DNA from: Flavobacterium sp.
GTDB taxonomy: Bacteria > Bacteroidota > Bacteroidia > Flavobacteriales > Flavobacteriaceae
NCBI GenBank assembly: GCA_016721735.1
Contig: JADKHM010000015.1
Location: 62,001-126,000, forward strand
Direction: 5' to 3'
DNA length: 64,000 nt
Part shown: in pieces, positions 15,916 to 24,945 of the stretch
Layout of the letters: each line of letters starts with the position of its first letter
Numbering within the stretch: position 1 is the first letter of the stretch
Made by a program: the position numbers and the translations under genes
The notes under the pieces: generated by a model
The model's input: the letters and a program-made list of their open reading frames with translations, nothing else
What the model was told of the DNA's origin: nothing
Databases searched by the model: none

Positions 15916-17433
15916 ATGAACAAGAAAGTAATTCTCATGATTCTTGACGGTTGGGGAAAATCACCCGATCCGAAAGTGTCAGCGATCGATAATGCGAATG
16001 TTCCATTTATCAATTCATTGTATGAAAAATATCCCAATGCACAATTGCGCACCGATGGACTAAACGTAGGTTTACCCGAAGGTCAAATGGGAAATTCTGA
16101 AGTCGGCCACATGAATCTCGGCGCCGGTCGCATCGTCTACCAAGATTTAGCCAAAATCAATTTGGCAGTTAAGAATAAAACACTCAGTCAAGAGCCTGTT
16201 CTCATTGATGCTTTTCAATATGCCAAAGACAACAATGTCAATGTGCATTTCTTAGGATTGGTTTCCGACGGCGGCGTGCATTCACATACGTCTCACTTAC
16301 GTGGACTTATAGACGCATCGCAAGAATACGGATTGCAAAAAGTTTTCATTCATGCTTTTACCGACGGCCGCGATGTCGATCCAAAATCGGGGAAAGAGTA
16401 CATCCAAAATCTAGAAAACTATATTTCAAATACGTCCGCAAAATTAGCCTCGGTTATCGGTCGCTATTATGCCATGGACAGAGACAAACGCTGGGAAAGA
16501 GTAAAATTGGCGTATGACCTATTGGTCAACGGAATCGGGACAGCCTCGCAAGACGCCGTGCAATCCATCACAAAAAGCTACGACAACAATATAACTGACG
16601 AGTTTATCGCTCCAATTGTTATGGTTGATGCTAATAAATTACCATTGGCTACCATCCAAGAAAATGATGTGGTGATCTTCTTTAATTTCAGAACAGACCG
16701 CGGAAGAGAATTAACTGAAGTGCTGTCTCAAAAGGATTTTCATGAACACAACATGCATAAACTCAAACTTTATTACGTGACGCTCACCAATTATGACGAA
16801 AGTTATCAAAACGTCAAAGTGGTTTACAACAAAGACAATATCACGGAAACTTTAGGTGAAGTTTTAGAAAAGCACCATAAAAAACAAATCAGAATTGCCG
16901 AAACCGAGAAATATCCACACGTAACCTTCTTCTTTTCTGGCGGAAGAGAATTGCCTTTTGCTGGCGAAACTCGAATTCTAAAAAACTCTCCAAAAGTAGC
17001 TACTTACGACTTGCAGCCAGAAATGAGCGCGTTTGAACTCGCTGACGCTTTGGTCCCTGAACTCGAAAAAGGCGATGTCGATTTTGTCTGCCTCAATTTT
17101 GCCAATGGTGACATGGTAGGTCATACGGGCGTGATGAGTGCTGCAATAAAAGCTTGCGAGGCAGTCGATCAATGTGTCGAAAAAGTAATCACATCGGCCT
17201 TAAAAAACAACTACACCACTTTGGTCATTGCGGATCATGGTAATTGCGAAACCATGATTAATCCAGATGGATCGCCAAATACCGCGCACACCACGAATCC
17301 AGTTCCAATCATACTAGTAGATCCAAATCTGAAAACCATACACAACGGTGTTTTAGGCGATTTAGCTCCAACGATTTTGGAATTGATGGGAATCGATAAA
17401 CCTGAAGTGATGACACAACATTCGTTACTATAA
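15916..17433 (+). CDS. gpmI: 2,3-bisphosphoglycerate-independent phosphoglycerate mutase
   Basis: This glycolytic enzyme interconverts 3- and 2-phosphoglycerate using two metal ions. The 505-aa frame begins MNKKVILMILDGWGKSPDPK. Asp11 and Ser61 (GQMGNSEVGHMNLGAGR) are the metal ligand and phosphoserine nucleophile. Further signatures are GGVHSHTSHL, AFTDGRDVDPKSG, NFRTDRGRELTE, FANGDMVGHTG and ADHGNCETM. The frame is open 30 codons further upstream from an ATG at 15826, but that part (MPLPSGLGQSSQ) is translated from intergenic repeat copy 4 and is rejected. The gene ends 10 nt before an inverted-repeat element and a bidirectional terminator. Confidence 0.96.
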   Translation: MNKKVILMILDGWGKSPDPKVSAIDNANVPFINSLYEKYPNAQLRTDGLNVGLPEGQMGNSEVGHMNLGAGRIVYQDLAKINLAVKNKTLSQEPVLIDAFQYAKDNNVNVHFLGLVSDGGVHSHTSHLRGLIDASQEYGLQKVFIHAFTDGRDVDPKSGKEYIQNLENYISNTSAKLASVIGRYYAMDRDKRWERVKLAYDLLVNGIGTASQDAVQSITKSYDNNITDEFIAPIVMVDANKLPLATIQENDVVIFFNFRTDRGRELTEVLSQKDFHEHNMHKLKLYYVTLTNYDESYQNVKVVYNKDNITETLGEVLEKHHKKQIRIAETEKYPHVTFFFSGGRELPFAGETRILKNSPKVATYDLQPEMSAFELADALVPELEKGDVDFVCLNFANGDMVGHTGVMSAAIKACEAVDQCVEKVITSALKNNYTTLVIADHGNCETMINPDGSPNTAHTTNPVPIILVDPNLKTIHNGVLGDLAPTILELMGIDKPEVMTQHSLL

Positions 17434-17443
17434 AAAATGAACT

Positions 17444-17501
17444 AACACGAATTTCACTAATTTACACGAATAAGTTAGTGCTAATTGGTGAAATTCGTGT
17501 T
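17444..17501. repeat. Empty AACACGAATTTCAC inverted-repeat element
   Basis: AACACGAATTTCAC (17444-17457) is repeated perfectly inverted at 17488-17501. Inside, the arms continue as imperfect repeats (TAATTTACACGAAT / GTTAGTGCTAATT) with no coding content. The same ends, about 34 bp and imperfect, enclose a gene at 24944-25409. Confidence 0.65.
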
Positions 17502-17504
17502 TGC

Positions 17505-17534
17505 AAAAAAAAGCTCCAATTTGGAGCTTTTTTT
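17505..17534. terminator. Bidirectional terminator between gpmI and the CoA-transferase gene
   Basis: AAGCTCCAA and TTGGAGCTT form a hairpin with A and T runs on the two sides. It serves the converging genes. Confidence 0.8.
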
Positions 17535-17536
17535 AT

Positions 17537-18811
17537 TTACATCTTATTGAGCAATTCATAATATTCGCGCTCGATATTTTCCTGGTGGTTCGGATGGGCA
17601 ATGCGAACCAATTCGCTAGCGCGCTGTCTTAGTGTCTTGCCATACAAATCAGCAATCCCATTTTCTGTAATAACGTAGTGAATGTGAGCTCTTGTGGTAA
17701 CGACGCCAGCACCTTGTTTTAGAAAAGGAACAATTCTACTTTCGCCTCTTTTGGTTGTAGAAGGCAACGCAATAATGGCTTTTCCACCTTGACTTAACGA
17801 TGCACCTCGTATAAAATCCATTTGGCCTCCTACGCCGGAATACATCTGCGGTCCAATAGAATCGGCGCAAACTTGACCCGTCAAATCGACCTCAATCGCA
17901 GAATTGATTGCAATCATCTTTGGGTTTTTTCGAATTCGCGCGGTGTCATTTACCATTGAAGACTCTTTCATTTCGATAAACGGATTGTCGCTTACATAAT
18001 CGTACAATCGCTTAGAGCCGATTAGAAATGTTGCCAAAACACGACCACGTAATGTGCCTTTATAATTGCAATTGATCACGTCATTTTCAATCAAATCAAT
18101 GACACCATCCGAAAACATCTCGGTGTGCAATCCTAAATCTTTATGGTTCTTCAACTTACTCAAAGCTGCGTTCGGAATCGAACCAATTCCCATTTGTAGC
18201 GTACTTTTGTCTTCAATCAAAGACGCAATATAACTTCCTATTTGCTCTTCCTCGCCAGAAAAAGGAACCACATCATGAGAATAAATCGGAACATCAACCT
18301 CCACCAAATAATCAATTTCAGAAACGTGTAAGATACCATCGCCAAAAGTTCGTGGCATTTGAGGATTGACTTGAGCAATGACGATTTTGGCGTTTTCTAT
18401 AGCAGCAACTGTGGCTTCAACCGAAACCCCAAGGGAACAGTAACCATGCTTATCGGGAGGAGAAACGTGAATAAAAGCTACATCAATCGGCAATACATTT
18501 TTTCGAAATAAATGCGGGAGTTCACTCAAAAAAACGGGCGTGTACGACCCATTTCCCGCTTTCAAAGTATGGCGCACATTAGCACCTATAAAAAAAGAAT
18601 TAACATGAAAACTATCTGCTAATTCTGGGTTTGCGTATCGCGCTTCGCCCTCGATATGCAAATGACAAACTTCAACGTTTCGCAGTTCTGCGGCGCGCTC
18701 TGTCAGAGCATTTGCCAAAATAGTAGGCGCAGCAGCGGCAGCTTGAAGATATACGCGATCTCCTGATTTCACGACTTTTACAGCTTCATTCGCTGTGACA
18801 TATTTACTCAT
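17537..18811 (-). CDS. Acetyl-CoA hydrolase/transferase family protein (class I CoA-transferase, 4-hydroxybutyrate CoA-transferase-like)
   Basis: The 424-aa enzyme moves CoA between carboxylic acids through a glutamyl-CoA thioester. The catalytic Glu is in LGLHTEMFSDGVIDL. Family segments SLGVSVEATVAAIENAKIVI, QMGIGSIPNAALS, GGQMDFIRGASLSQGGKAII and VTENGIADLYGKTLRQRA are present, and the length is typical. The true substrate pair (acetate, succinate, propionate or 4-hydroxybutyrate) cannot be read from the sequence. It is divergent from the tetR-efflux operon with 151 nt between the starts. A TAAATTTG element on the minus strand (18829-18836) lies 17 nt upstream of the start. Confidence 0.9.
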   Translation of the reverse strand: MSKYVTANEAVKVVKSGDRVYLQAAAAAPTILANALTERAAELRNVEVCHLHIEGEARYANPELADSFHVNSFFIGANVRHTLKAGNGSYTPVFLSELPHLFRKNVLPIDVAFIHVSPPDKHGYCSLGVSVEATVAAIENAKIVIAQVNPQMPRTFGDGILHVSEIDYLVEVDVPIYSHDVVPFSGEEEQIGSYIASLIEDKSTLQMGIGSIPNAALSKLKNHKDLGLHTEMFSDGVIDLIENDVINCNYKGTLRGRVLATFLIGSKRLYDYVSDNPFIEMKESSMVNDTARIRKNPKMIAINSAIEVDLTGQVCADSIGPQMYSGVGGQMDFIRGASLSQGGKAIIALPSTTKRGESRIVPFLKQGAGVVTTRAHIHYVITENGIADLYGKTLRQRASELVRIAHPNHQENIEREYYELLNKM

Positions 18812-18919
18812 ACCTTAAAAATTTTAGTCAAATTTAAGCGGTAAATCAATTGCAAAACATGACAAATCTCATTTTGTTGCCAGAAGGGAAAAATAATAAA
18901 TAAAAGTTAAAATAACGTT

Positions 18920-18940
18920 TATAATAGTATTGCTATTATA
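18920..18940. promoter_or_regulatory. Candidate TetR operator overlapping the efflux-operon promoter
   Basis: TATAATAG-TATTG-CTATTATA is a perfect inverted repeat with 8-bp arms. Its right arm overlaps the -7 element TATATTTG (18937-18944), 18 nt before the tetR start. Binding there would block transcription, which fits autorepression by the TetR protein. Confidence 0.55.
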
Positions 18941-18962
18941 TTTGCATTAAAATTAATTAATC

Positions 18963-19637
18963 ATGGACGTTTTACTAAGTAATTTCAAAATTCAAGTTAA
19001 TCCGAAAATCTACGTCAAAGACCCTGAAACATCCTCTTTAGGAAAAAAAATCATTGAACATAGTATTGTCTTGATCGAAGAAATTGGATTTGAAAATTTC
19101 ACCTTCAAGAAATTGGGAGATCGCATCAATTCTAACGAAAGTTCTATTTACCGCTATTTCGAAAACAAACACAAACTGATGTTATACCTCTCCTCTTGGT
19201 ACTGGAGCTGGATGGAATATCGATTGGTATTTAGTACATCCAACATTGTAAATGTAGAGGACAAACTAAAAAGAGCAGTTACCATTATTACCGAAAAAAT
19301 TGTCGACGACCAAGAAACAGCGCATATCAATGAATCGATATTAAACAAAATCATCATTACTGAGTTTACGAAAAACTTGCAGACCAAGGAAGTTGACGAA
19401 GAAAACAAAGAGGGTTTTTTCCTAATCTACAAAAGAATCATCAACCGCATTGTTGCCTATATCACCGAAGTAAATCCGGAATATCCTTTCGCCAAAAGCC
19501 TTGCATCTGCAATTGTAGAAGGCAGTTTACACCAGCACTTCTTACAGCAACATATCAACACCATTACAGATTGTAGCGAGACCATTTCTCCTTCAGATTT
19601 TTACCTAAACTTAGTTCAAAACGTTTTAAGAAAATAA
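18963..19637 (+). CDS. TetR/AcrR family transcriptional regulator
   Basis: The 224-aa protein has the N-terminal TetR DNA-binding domain: ENFTFKKLGDRINSNESSIY followed by RYFENKHKLMLYL, the usual helix-turn-helix at about residues 45-75. The C-terminal ligand-binding part is not similar to a recognised subclass. It is the first gene of a tight operon with an ABC protein, an HlyD-like adaptor and a TolC-like channel (gaps of 4 nt, 4 nt and a 1-nt overlap). It most likely represses this operon through the palindrome at 18920-18940, and may also affect the divergent CoA-transferase gene. Confidence 0.88.
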   Translation: MDVLLSNFKIQVNPKIYVKDPETSSLGKKIIEHSIVLIEEIGFENFTFKKLGDRINSNESSIYRYFENKHKLMLYLSSWYWSWMEYRLVFSTSNIVNVEDKLKRAVTIITEKIVDDQETAHINESILNKIIITEFTKNLQTKEVDEENKEGFFLIYKRIINRIVAYITEVNPEYPFAKSLASAIVEGSLHQHFLQQHINTITDCSETISPSDFYLNLVQNVLRK

Positions 19638-19641
19638 CCTT

Positions 19642-21300
19642 ATGACACCATTAAAGAGATATTACAGCTTACTTAATTTAGATAAGAAAGATGTTATGCA
19701 ACTCTTCTTTTACGCCATATTTGCTGGATTAATCAGCTTGTCATTGCCTTTGGGAATTCAAGCAATTGTCAATTTTATTCAAGCCGGACGAATCAGCGCC
19801 TCTTGGATTGTACTTATCATTTTGGTAGTTATTGGCGTTGCTCTTGTTGGCGTTCTTTCGTTGATGCAATTGCGTATTACCGAAAATCTACAGCAGAAAA
19901 TCTTTGTCCGATCTTCTTTCGATTTTGCCACTCGCTTTCCAAAAATAAAATTTGAATCTATTTATAACGTGTATCCGCCTGAATTGGCAAACCGCTTTTT
20001 TGATACGATTTCCATACAAAAAGGAACTGCAAAATTACTCATCGAGTTTTCTGCGGCATTACTTCAAATTGTTTTTGGTGTTATTCTCTTATCGCTATAT
20101 CACCCGTACTTCATTTTGTTCGGAATTCTTCTGATTATACTATTGTATTTTATTTTTAAATTCTCATATCGAGTTGGCCTGGAAACGAGTTTGAAAGAGT
20201 CGCACTTCAAATACAAAGTAGCAAGTTGGCTCCAAGAAATGGCGCGCAATAACTTTAGCTTCAGAAAAGCTTTAAACTACGACTTCGCGTTGGCAAAAAA
20301 CGATGTATTGGTAAGCGAATATTTAAGCTATCGCGAAAAACACTTTAGAATAATACAGCGACAGTTCACGCAGCTCATCGCATTCAAAATGCTTATCACC
20401 ACTTGTCTGCTGTCTATCGGCGGATTCCTAGTAATCAGTCAACAGATGAATATTGGCCAGTTCGTCGCAGCCGAGATCATCATTCTGCTTGTTATCAATT
20501 CCGTTGAAAAAATAATCCTCGGACTGGAAACTTTTTACGATGTATTGACATCAGTGGAAAAAATTGGCAGTATCACCGACATGGACTTAGAAGAAGAAAC
20601 TATTGTTGAAAATGAATATTGTTTCACCAACATTCAATTGGAGACTGAAAATTTAAGATTCCGATTTCCTGACGCTAAAAATGACGTGCTCAAATCAATT
20701 TCACTCAAAATAGAACAAGGCGAAAAAATCTTTATAGAAGGAGAAAACGGATCAGGAAAAACAACGCTTATCCGCGTATTGTCTGGATTATTGCAACCTA
20801 CTTCTGGCGTGTTTTACATTAATGATGATACATTCAGAAAAATAAATTTGCACCAATATCGCTCGCAAATTGGCACTATTCTCAACGGAGAAACCCCTTT
20901 TGAAGGAACTATTTTGGAGAACATCACCTTCAACGATCCGCATGTTTCAAGCGAAGATCTGCGTTGGGCCATCGATGCAGTACAACTCGGAAGCTTAATC
21001 AAATCGCTCCCGAACGGACTAGACACCAAAATCTTCCCCGAAGGAAAACAACTTTCATCCTCTAACGCTCGGAAAATATTGCTGGCAAGAAGCATCATTC
21101 ATAAGCCAAAAATACTCTTTTACGAAAATCCAACCGACAATATGGATGAAGAAGTTGCCAATGAAGTCATCGACTATATTTTGTCCGATAAACACCAATG
21201 GACAGTCATCGTTTCGTCAAAAAACGAAAGATGGAAAAACAAATGTTCCAGAAATATTATCCTTCAAAACGGTAAACTTGCCTCAGATATAAAAAAATAA
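19642..21300 (+). CDS. ABC transporter (fused permease and ATPase) with degenerate nucleotide-binding domain
   Basis: The 552-aa protein has an N-terminal six-helix exporter-type membrane domain (about 15-300) and a C-terminal ATPase domain (about 330-552). There is no C39 peptidase domain. Walker A is intact (GENGSGKTT, 367-375). Other catalytic motifs deviate from the consensus: Q-loop Gln to Asn415, signature LSGGQ to LSSSN (471-475), Walker B Asp-Glu to Glu495-Asn496 (LFYENPTDNMD), and switch His to Lys527 (VSSKNER). The frame is uninterrupted and the protein is full length, so it is not a decaying pseudogene. As a homodimer both ATP sites would be weak or inactive. With the following HlyD and TolC genes it forms a tripartite envelope export system of unknown cargo. 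Confidence 0.88.
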   Translation: MTPLKRYYSLLNLDKKDVMQLFFYAIFAGLISLSLPLGIQAIVNFIQAGRISASWIVLIILVVIGVALVGVLSLMQLRITENLQQKIFVRSSFDFATRFPKIKFESIYNVYPPELANRFFDTISIQKGTAKLLIEFSAALLQIVFGVILLSLYHPYFILFGILLIILLYFIFKFSYRVGLETSLKESHFKYKVASWLQEMARNNFSFRKALNYDFALAKNDVLVSEYLSYREKHFRIIQRQFTQLIAFKMLITTCLLSIGGFLVISQQMNIGQFVAAEIIILLVINSVEKIILGLETFYDVLTSVEKIGSITDMDLEEETIVENEYCFTNIQLETENLRFRFPDAKNDVLKSISLKIEQGEKIFIEGENGSGKTTLIRVLSGLLQPTSGVFYINDDTFRKINLHQYRSQIGTILNGETPFEGTILENITFNDPHVSSEDLRWAIDAVQLGSLIKSLPNGLDTKIFPEGKQLSSSNARKILLARSIIHKPKILFYENPTDNMDEEVANEVIDYILSDKHQWTVIVSSKNERWKNKCSRNIILQNGKLASDIKK

Positions 21301-21304
21301 TATC

Positions 21305-22651
21305 ATGCTGAATATCTCACAAAACAAACGAAATAATAGCCAATTAGAGAAATATTCGTCGGTAAAGAATTTGAGTAATCGTCCCTATTACAAAATTCTC
21401 AATCGAATTATTGCTGTTGTGTCATTCTTTAGCATCATTGCGTTGTTTCTGCCTTGGACGCAAAATATTTCTGGCAGTGGCGCAGTAACTACCTTAAAAC
21501 CTAATCAAAGACCGCAAACCATCCAATCGGTCATTTCGGGACGGATAGAAAAATGGTATGTAAAAGAAGGCGACTTCGTGCAGAAAGGCGATACCATTCT
21601 CTTTATTTCAGAGATAAAAGAAGAGTATTTCGACCCGAATCTAGTTAGCAATACCAAAAATCAAGTTGAAGCGAAGAAAAAATCCGTGGAGTCATATGGT
21701 TCAAAAGTCAATTCGCTTTCCAATCAAATTGATGCCATTGAAAACGAAAAGAAATTGAAATTGCAACAAGCTCAAAACAAAATCAAGCAAGCAATTTTGA
21801 AAATAAAGACTGACAGCATCGACTTAGAAGCAGTAAAAACGCAACTTAAGATTGCTAAGACACAATTCAATAGATCAACACAATTGAATAAAGAAGGTTT
21901 GAAACCCTTGACTGACGTTGAGGAAAAACGACTTAAACTACAAGACGCGGAAGCGAAAATCATTTCACAAGAAAACAAATATCTGACGAGTAAAAACGAA
22001 TTTATCAACGCCAAAGTAGAAATCAACAGAATAAAAGCAGAATATAACGAGAAATCCTCTAAAGCTGAAAGCGATCAGTTTACTGCGTTGAGCAATCAAT
22101 ACGACACCGAAGCTCAAGTTAATAAACTGGAAAATCAATATGTTAATTACAGCATCCGAAACGGCATGTATTATATCAAAGCGCCTCAAACTGGGTATGT
22201 CAATCGAGCGCTGCAAGCCGGTTTAGGCGAAACTATCAAAGAAGGAACAGCCATCGTTAGTATCATGCCAGCCAATTATGAAATCGGCGTTGAAACTTAT
22301 GTTGATCCCATCGACTTGCCCTTAATTCACCGTGGTGAAAAAATTCGCGTTTGGTTTGACGGTTGGCCTACCATTGTATTCTCTGGATGGCCCGACATGT
22401 CTTACGGAACTTTCGGCGGTAAAGTTGTGGCAATTGAAAATTTTATCAGCGATAATGGCAAATTCAGAATTTTGATTGCACCCGACGAAGACGACCTTCC
22501 TTGGCCAAAACAATTGAGCATCGGCGCAGGAGCACAAACCATTGCGTTGTTAAACAATGTTCCGGTGTGGTTTGAAATATGGAGAACGTTAAACGGTTTC
22601 CCGCCAAACTACTATACGCCAAAATCGAAAGACACTAAAGAAAAAAAGTAA
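21305..22651 (+). CDS. HlyD family periplasmic adaptor (membrane fusion) protein
   Basis: The 448-aa protein has one N-terminal transmembrane helix (about 34-52). A first biotinyl-lipoyl half follows (SGRIEKWYVKEGDFVQKGDT, about 79-100), then a long coiled coil (about 115-280) and a second lipoyl half (KAPQTGYVNRALQAGLGETI). A beta-barrel region ends the protein. It would bridge the ABC protein in the inner membrane to the TolC-like channel, as in type I secretion. It starts 4 nt after the ABC gene and its stop overlaps the next start (TAATG). RNGMYYIKAP and the Trp-rich SGWPDMSYGTFGG segment are typical of a Bacteroidetes subgroup. Confidence 0.9.
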   Translation: MLNISQNKRNNSQLEKYSSVKNLSNRPYYKILNRIIAVVSFFSIIALFLPWTQNISGSGAVTTLKPNQRPQTIQSVISGRIEKWYVKEGDFVQKGDTILFISEIKEEYFDPNLVSNTKNQVEAKKKSVESYGSKVNSLSNQIDAIENEKKLKLQQAQNKIKQAILKIKTDSIDLEAVKTQLKIAKTQFNRSTQLNKEGLKPLTDVEEKRLKLQDAEAKIISQENKYLTSKNEFINAKVEINRIKAEYNEKSSKAESDQFTALSNQYDTEAQVNKLENQYVNYSIRNGMYYIKAPQTGYVNRALQAGLGETIKEGTAIVSIMPANYEIGVETYVDPIDLPLIHRGEKIRVWFDGWPTIVFSGWPDMSYGTFGGKVVAIENFISDNGKFRILIAPDEDDLPWPKQLSIGAGAQTIALLNNVPVWFEIWRTLNGFPPNYYTPKSKDTKEKK

Positions 22652-24039
22652 TGAGATATTCCTTAGTTATATTCTTGTTTTCCGCTTTTTCACTATTTGG
22701 GCAAACAACGGTTTCCAACGAATTTACCTACAATGAATTTTTAGGACAGGTCAAAAAGTTTCATCCATTGGTGAAATCTGCCGATCTAGAGATTAGTATG
22801 GCACAAGCCAATTTACTGAAAGCGAGAGGTAGTTTCGATCCAAAAATTGAGGTGGACTTTTCGAAAAAGCAGTTCAAAGACAACACGTATTATTCCTTAT
22901 TAAATAGCAGTTTCAAGATCCCAACTTGGTATGGAATTGAAGTCAAAGCTGGTTTTGACAACAGCGAAGGTGTCTATCTCAATCCAGAAAACACCATGCC
23001 CAATCAAGGGTTGACGTCACTTGGGATTAGCGTTCCACTCGGACAAGGTTTGTTTATCAACCAGAGAATGGCGGATTTACGAAAGGCAAAATTACAAGTT
23101 CGTTTGAGTCAAGCGGAAAGAAAACTCAGCGCCATTGCCGTTTTGTACGATGCTTCGGTAGCATATTTCAATTGGAAGCGGAGTTTCAATGAAGTGAAAT
23201 TGTATGAAAATTATGCAACCAATGCAAAGACTCGGTTCAACGGCGTTCAATCGCTCATCGAGCAAGGAGACAAACCAGCTATAGACAGCGTCGAGGCTGG
23301 AATAATTTTCAAAAATCGATTACTAAGTTTAGAAGATGCCAAGCTGAAATTAGCGAAATCCAAACTCGAATTGGCTAACTATTTATGGTTAGAAAATACG
23401 ATTCCACTTGAGCTCTCAGACAACTTAATTCCGGAAGAAAACTTAGACGCAACCATTCAGGAAACACTCAAAACGAATGATTTATTAAATTCCGATTTTT
23501 CGATTACAGATCATCCAAAAATCAATTCGCTTCAAAACAAAGTAGATATTCTGACTGTCGATCGCAAACTCAAAGCCAATACTTTGTTGCCTAAAATAGA
23601 TCTCGGATACACCTATTTGTCAGAGCCGAACGCCTTTGACAACTATCGTTTTGAAGATTACAAAATTGGCGTGAATTTCTATTTTCCGCTATTTTTAAGA
23701 AAAGAACGCGGCGATTTGAAATTGGCAAAATTTAAAGTACAAGATTCTAAATTTGCCTTGGAGTTAGAAAAATTGCAGCTCGCCAATAAAATCAAAGCAC
23801 AAAAAACTGAAATTCAATCGTTGCAAAAACAACGAGCATTTATCAAAAGTTTGGTGACAGACAATTCGTTAATGTTGACTTCTGAAGAACGACTTTTTTC
23901 CTTTGGCGAAAGCTCGATGTTCCTCATTAACTCCAGAGAAAACAATCTCGTTACCGCGCAATTGGCAGCCATCGCTTTAGAGAATAGGTTTTTTATTTCC
24001 AATTCAGAATTGTTTAGAATCATGGCGAATCCGGATTAA
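22651..24039 (+). CDS. TolC family outer-membrane channel protein
   Basis: The 462-aa protein has a signal peptide (residues 1-17, cut after LFGQ) and two outer-membrane-efflux-protein halves with long alpha-helical hairpins (about 20-215 and 290-455). It would form the trimeric channel of the export system. LSIGVSVPLGQG-like strand segments (SLGISVPLGQGLFINQRMAD) and GVNFYFPLFLRKERGD are the barrel strands typical of the family. It is the last gene of the operon; its start codon overlaps the stop of the adaptor gene. Confidence 0.88.
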   Translation: MRYSLVIFLFSAFSLFGQTTVSNEFTYNEFLGQVKKFHPLVKSADLEISMAQANLLKARGSFDPKIEVDFSKKQFKDNTYYSLLNSSFKIPTWYGIEVKAGFDNSEGVYLNPENTMPNQGLTSLGISVPLGQGLFINQRMADLRKAKLQVRLSQAERKLSAIAVLYDASVAYFNWKRSFNEVKLYENYATNAKTRFNGVQSLIEQGDKPAIDSVEAGIIFKNRLLSLEDAKLKLAKSKLELANYLWLENTIPLELSDNLIPEENLDATIQETLKTNDLLNSDFSITDHPKINSLQNKVDILTVDRKLKANTLLPKIDLGYTYLSEPNAFDNYRFEDYKIGVNFYFPLFLRKERGDLKLAKFKVQDSKFALELEKLQLANKIKAQKTEIQSLQKQRAFIKSLVTDNSLMLTSEERLFSFGESSMFLINSRENNLVTAQLAAIALENRFFISNSELFRIMANPD

Positions 24040-24080
24040 CGAAAGCTTTTTCTTAATAAAATCTGAAGACTGAAATCTCC

Positions 24081-24109
24081 TTGTTATTAGAGTTAAATAT
24101 GTACTTTTG
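24081..24109 (+). promoter_or_regulatory. Promoter of map
   Basis: TTG (24081-24083), an 18-nt spacer and TACTTTTG (24102-24109) match the Bacteroidetes pattern, 19 nt before the map start codon. Confidence 0.75.
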
Positions 24110-24128
24110 CCACCTGAATTGATAGAAA

Positions 24129-24945
24129 ATGATTATCCAAAAAACAAGAGAAGAAATCGAGTTAATGCGCGAAAGTGCGCTGATCGTTTCTAAAACATTA
24201 GGAATGATTGCGGGTGAAATAAAACCAGGCGTAACCACGTTATATTTAGATAAGTTAGCAGAAGAATTTATTCGCGACCATGGTGCCGAACCAAGTTTTT
24301 TAGGCTTGTACGGATTTCCAAATTCACTATGTATGAGTCCCAATGCACAAGTCGTTCACGGCATCCCTAATAACAAACCGCTAGAAAGCGGCGACGTCAT
24401 TTCTGTCGATTGTGGCGCTTTTAAAAATGGATATCACGGCGATCATGCCTATTCTTTCGAAATCGGCGAAGTGGCCCTGAAACTAAGAAATTACTCAAGT
24501 GACCAAAGAATCACTTTATGTGGGAATACGAGAATTCAAATTAGGAAATCGCGTCGAAGATGTGGGCAACGCTATTCAAAAATATACAGAAGCACATGGT
24601 TATGGTGTGGTTCGTGAACTGGTTGGACACGGATTAGGACAAAAAATGCATGAAGATCCAGAAATGCCCAACTACGGAAAACGTGGCCGTGGAAAATTAT
24701 TTGTAGAAGGCATGGTAGTGGCGATCGAGCCGATGATCAATATGGGAACGCGCAATATCAAACAACTTAAAGACGGCTGGACAATACTCACTGCCGACGG
24801 AAAACCTAGCGCCCATTTTGAGCATGATGTTGCTATCATTGATGGCAAACCAGAATTGCTATCGACGTTTGCCTATGTCTACAAAGCTTTAGGAATCGTA
24901 AGTAATGAAGAGGAAGAATTTCGGCGAACTCCATTGAATATTTAA
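24129..24945 (+). pseudogene. map: Type I methionine aminopeptidase, interrupted by two apparent single-base deletions
   Basis: Methionine aminopeptidase removes the initiator Met and is normally essential. The frame starting at 24129 (MIIQKTREEIELMRESALIV) is good up to GDHAYSFEIGEVA near 24476, and the rest (VTKESLYVGIREFKLGNRVE to the end at 24945) lies in another frame. The short piece between reads PETKKLL only in the third frame, which is the expected family sequence. This is explained by loss of one base in GCCCT (about 24474-24477) and of one base near CTCAAG (about 24496). All metal ligands are present across the pieces: the Asp pair in VDCGAFKNGYHGD, GHGLG, IEPM and HFEHDV. Such close, C-losing indels in an essential gene suggest sequencing error rather than real decay, but this cannot be decided here. 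Confidence 0.9.

Noticed and set aside
19642..21300. Bacteriocin-processing (C39) ABC exporter
   Set aside because: There is no peptidase domain at the N-terminus and no precursor peptide gene with a double-glycine leader was seen nearby.
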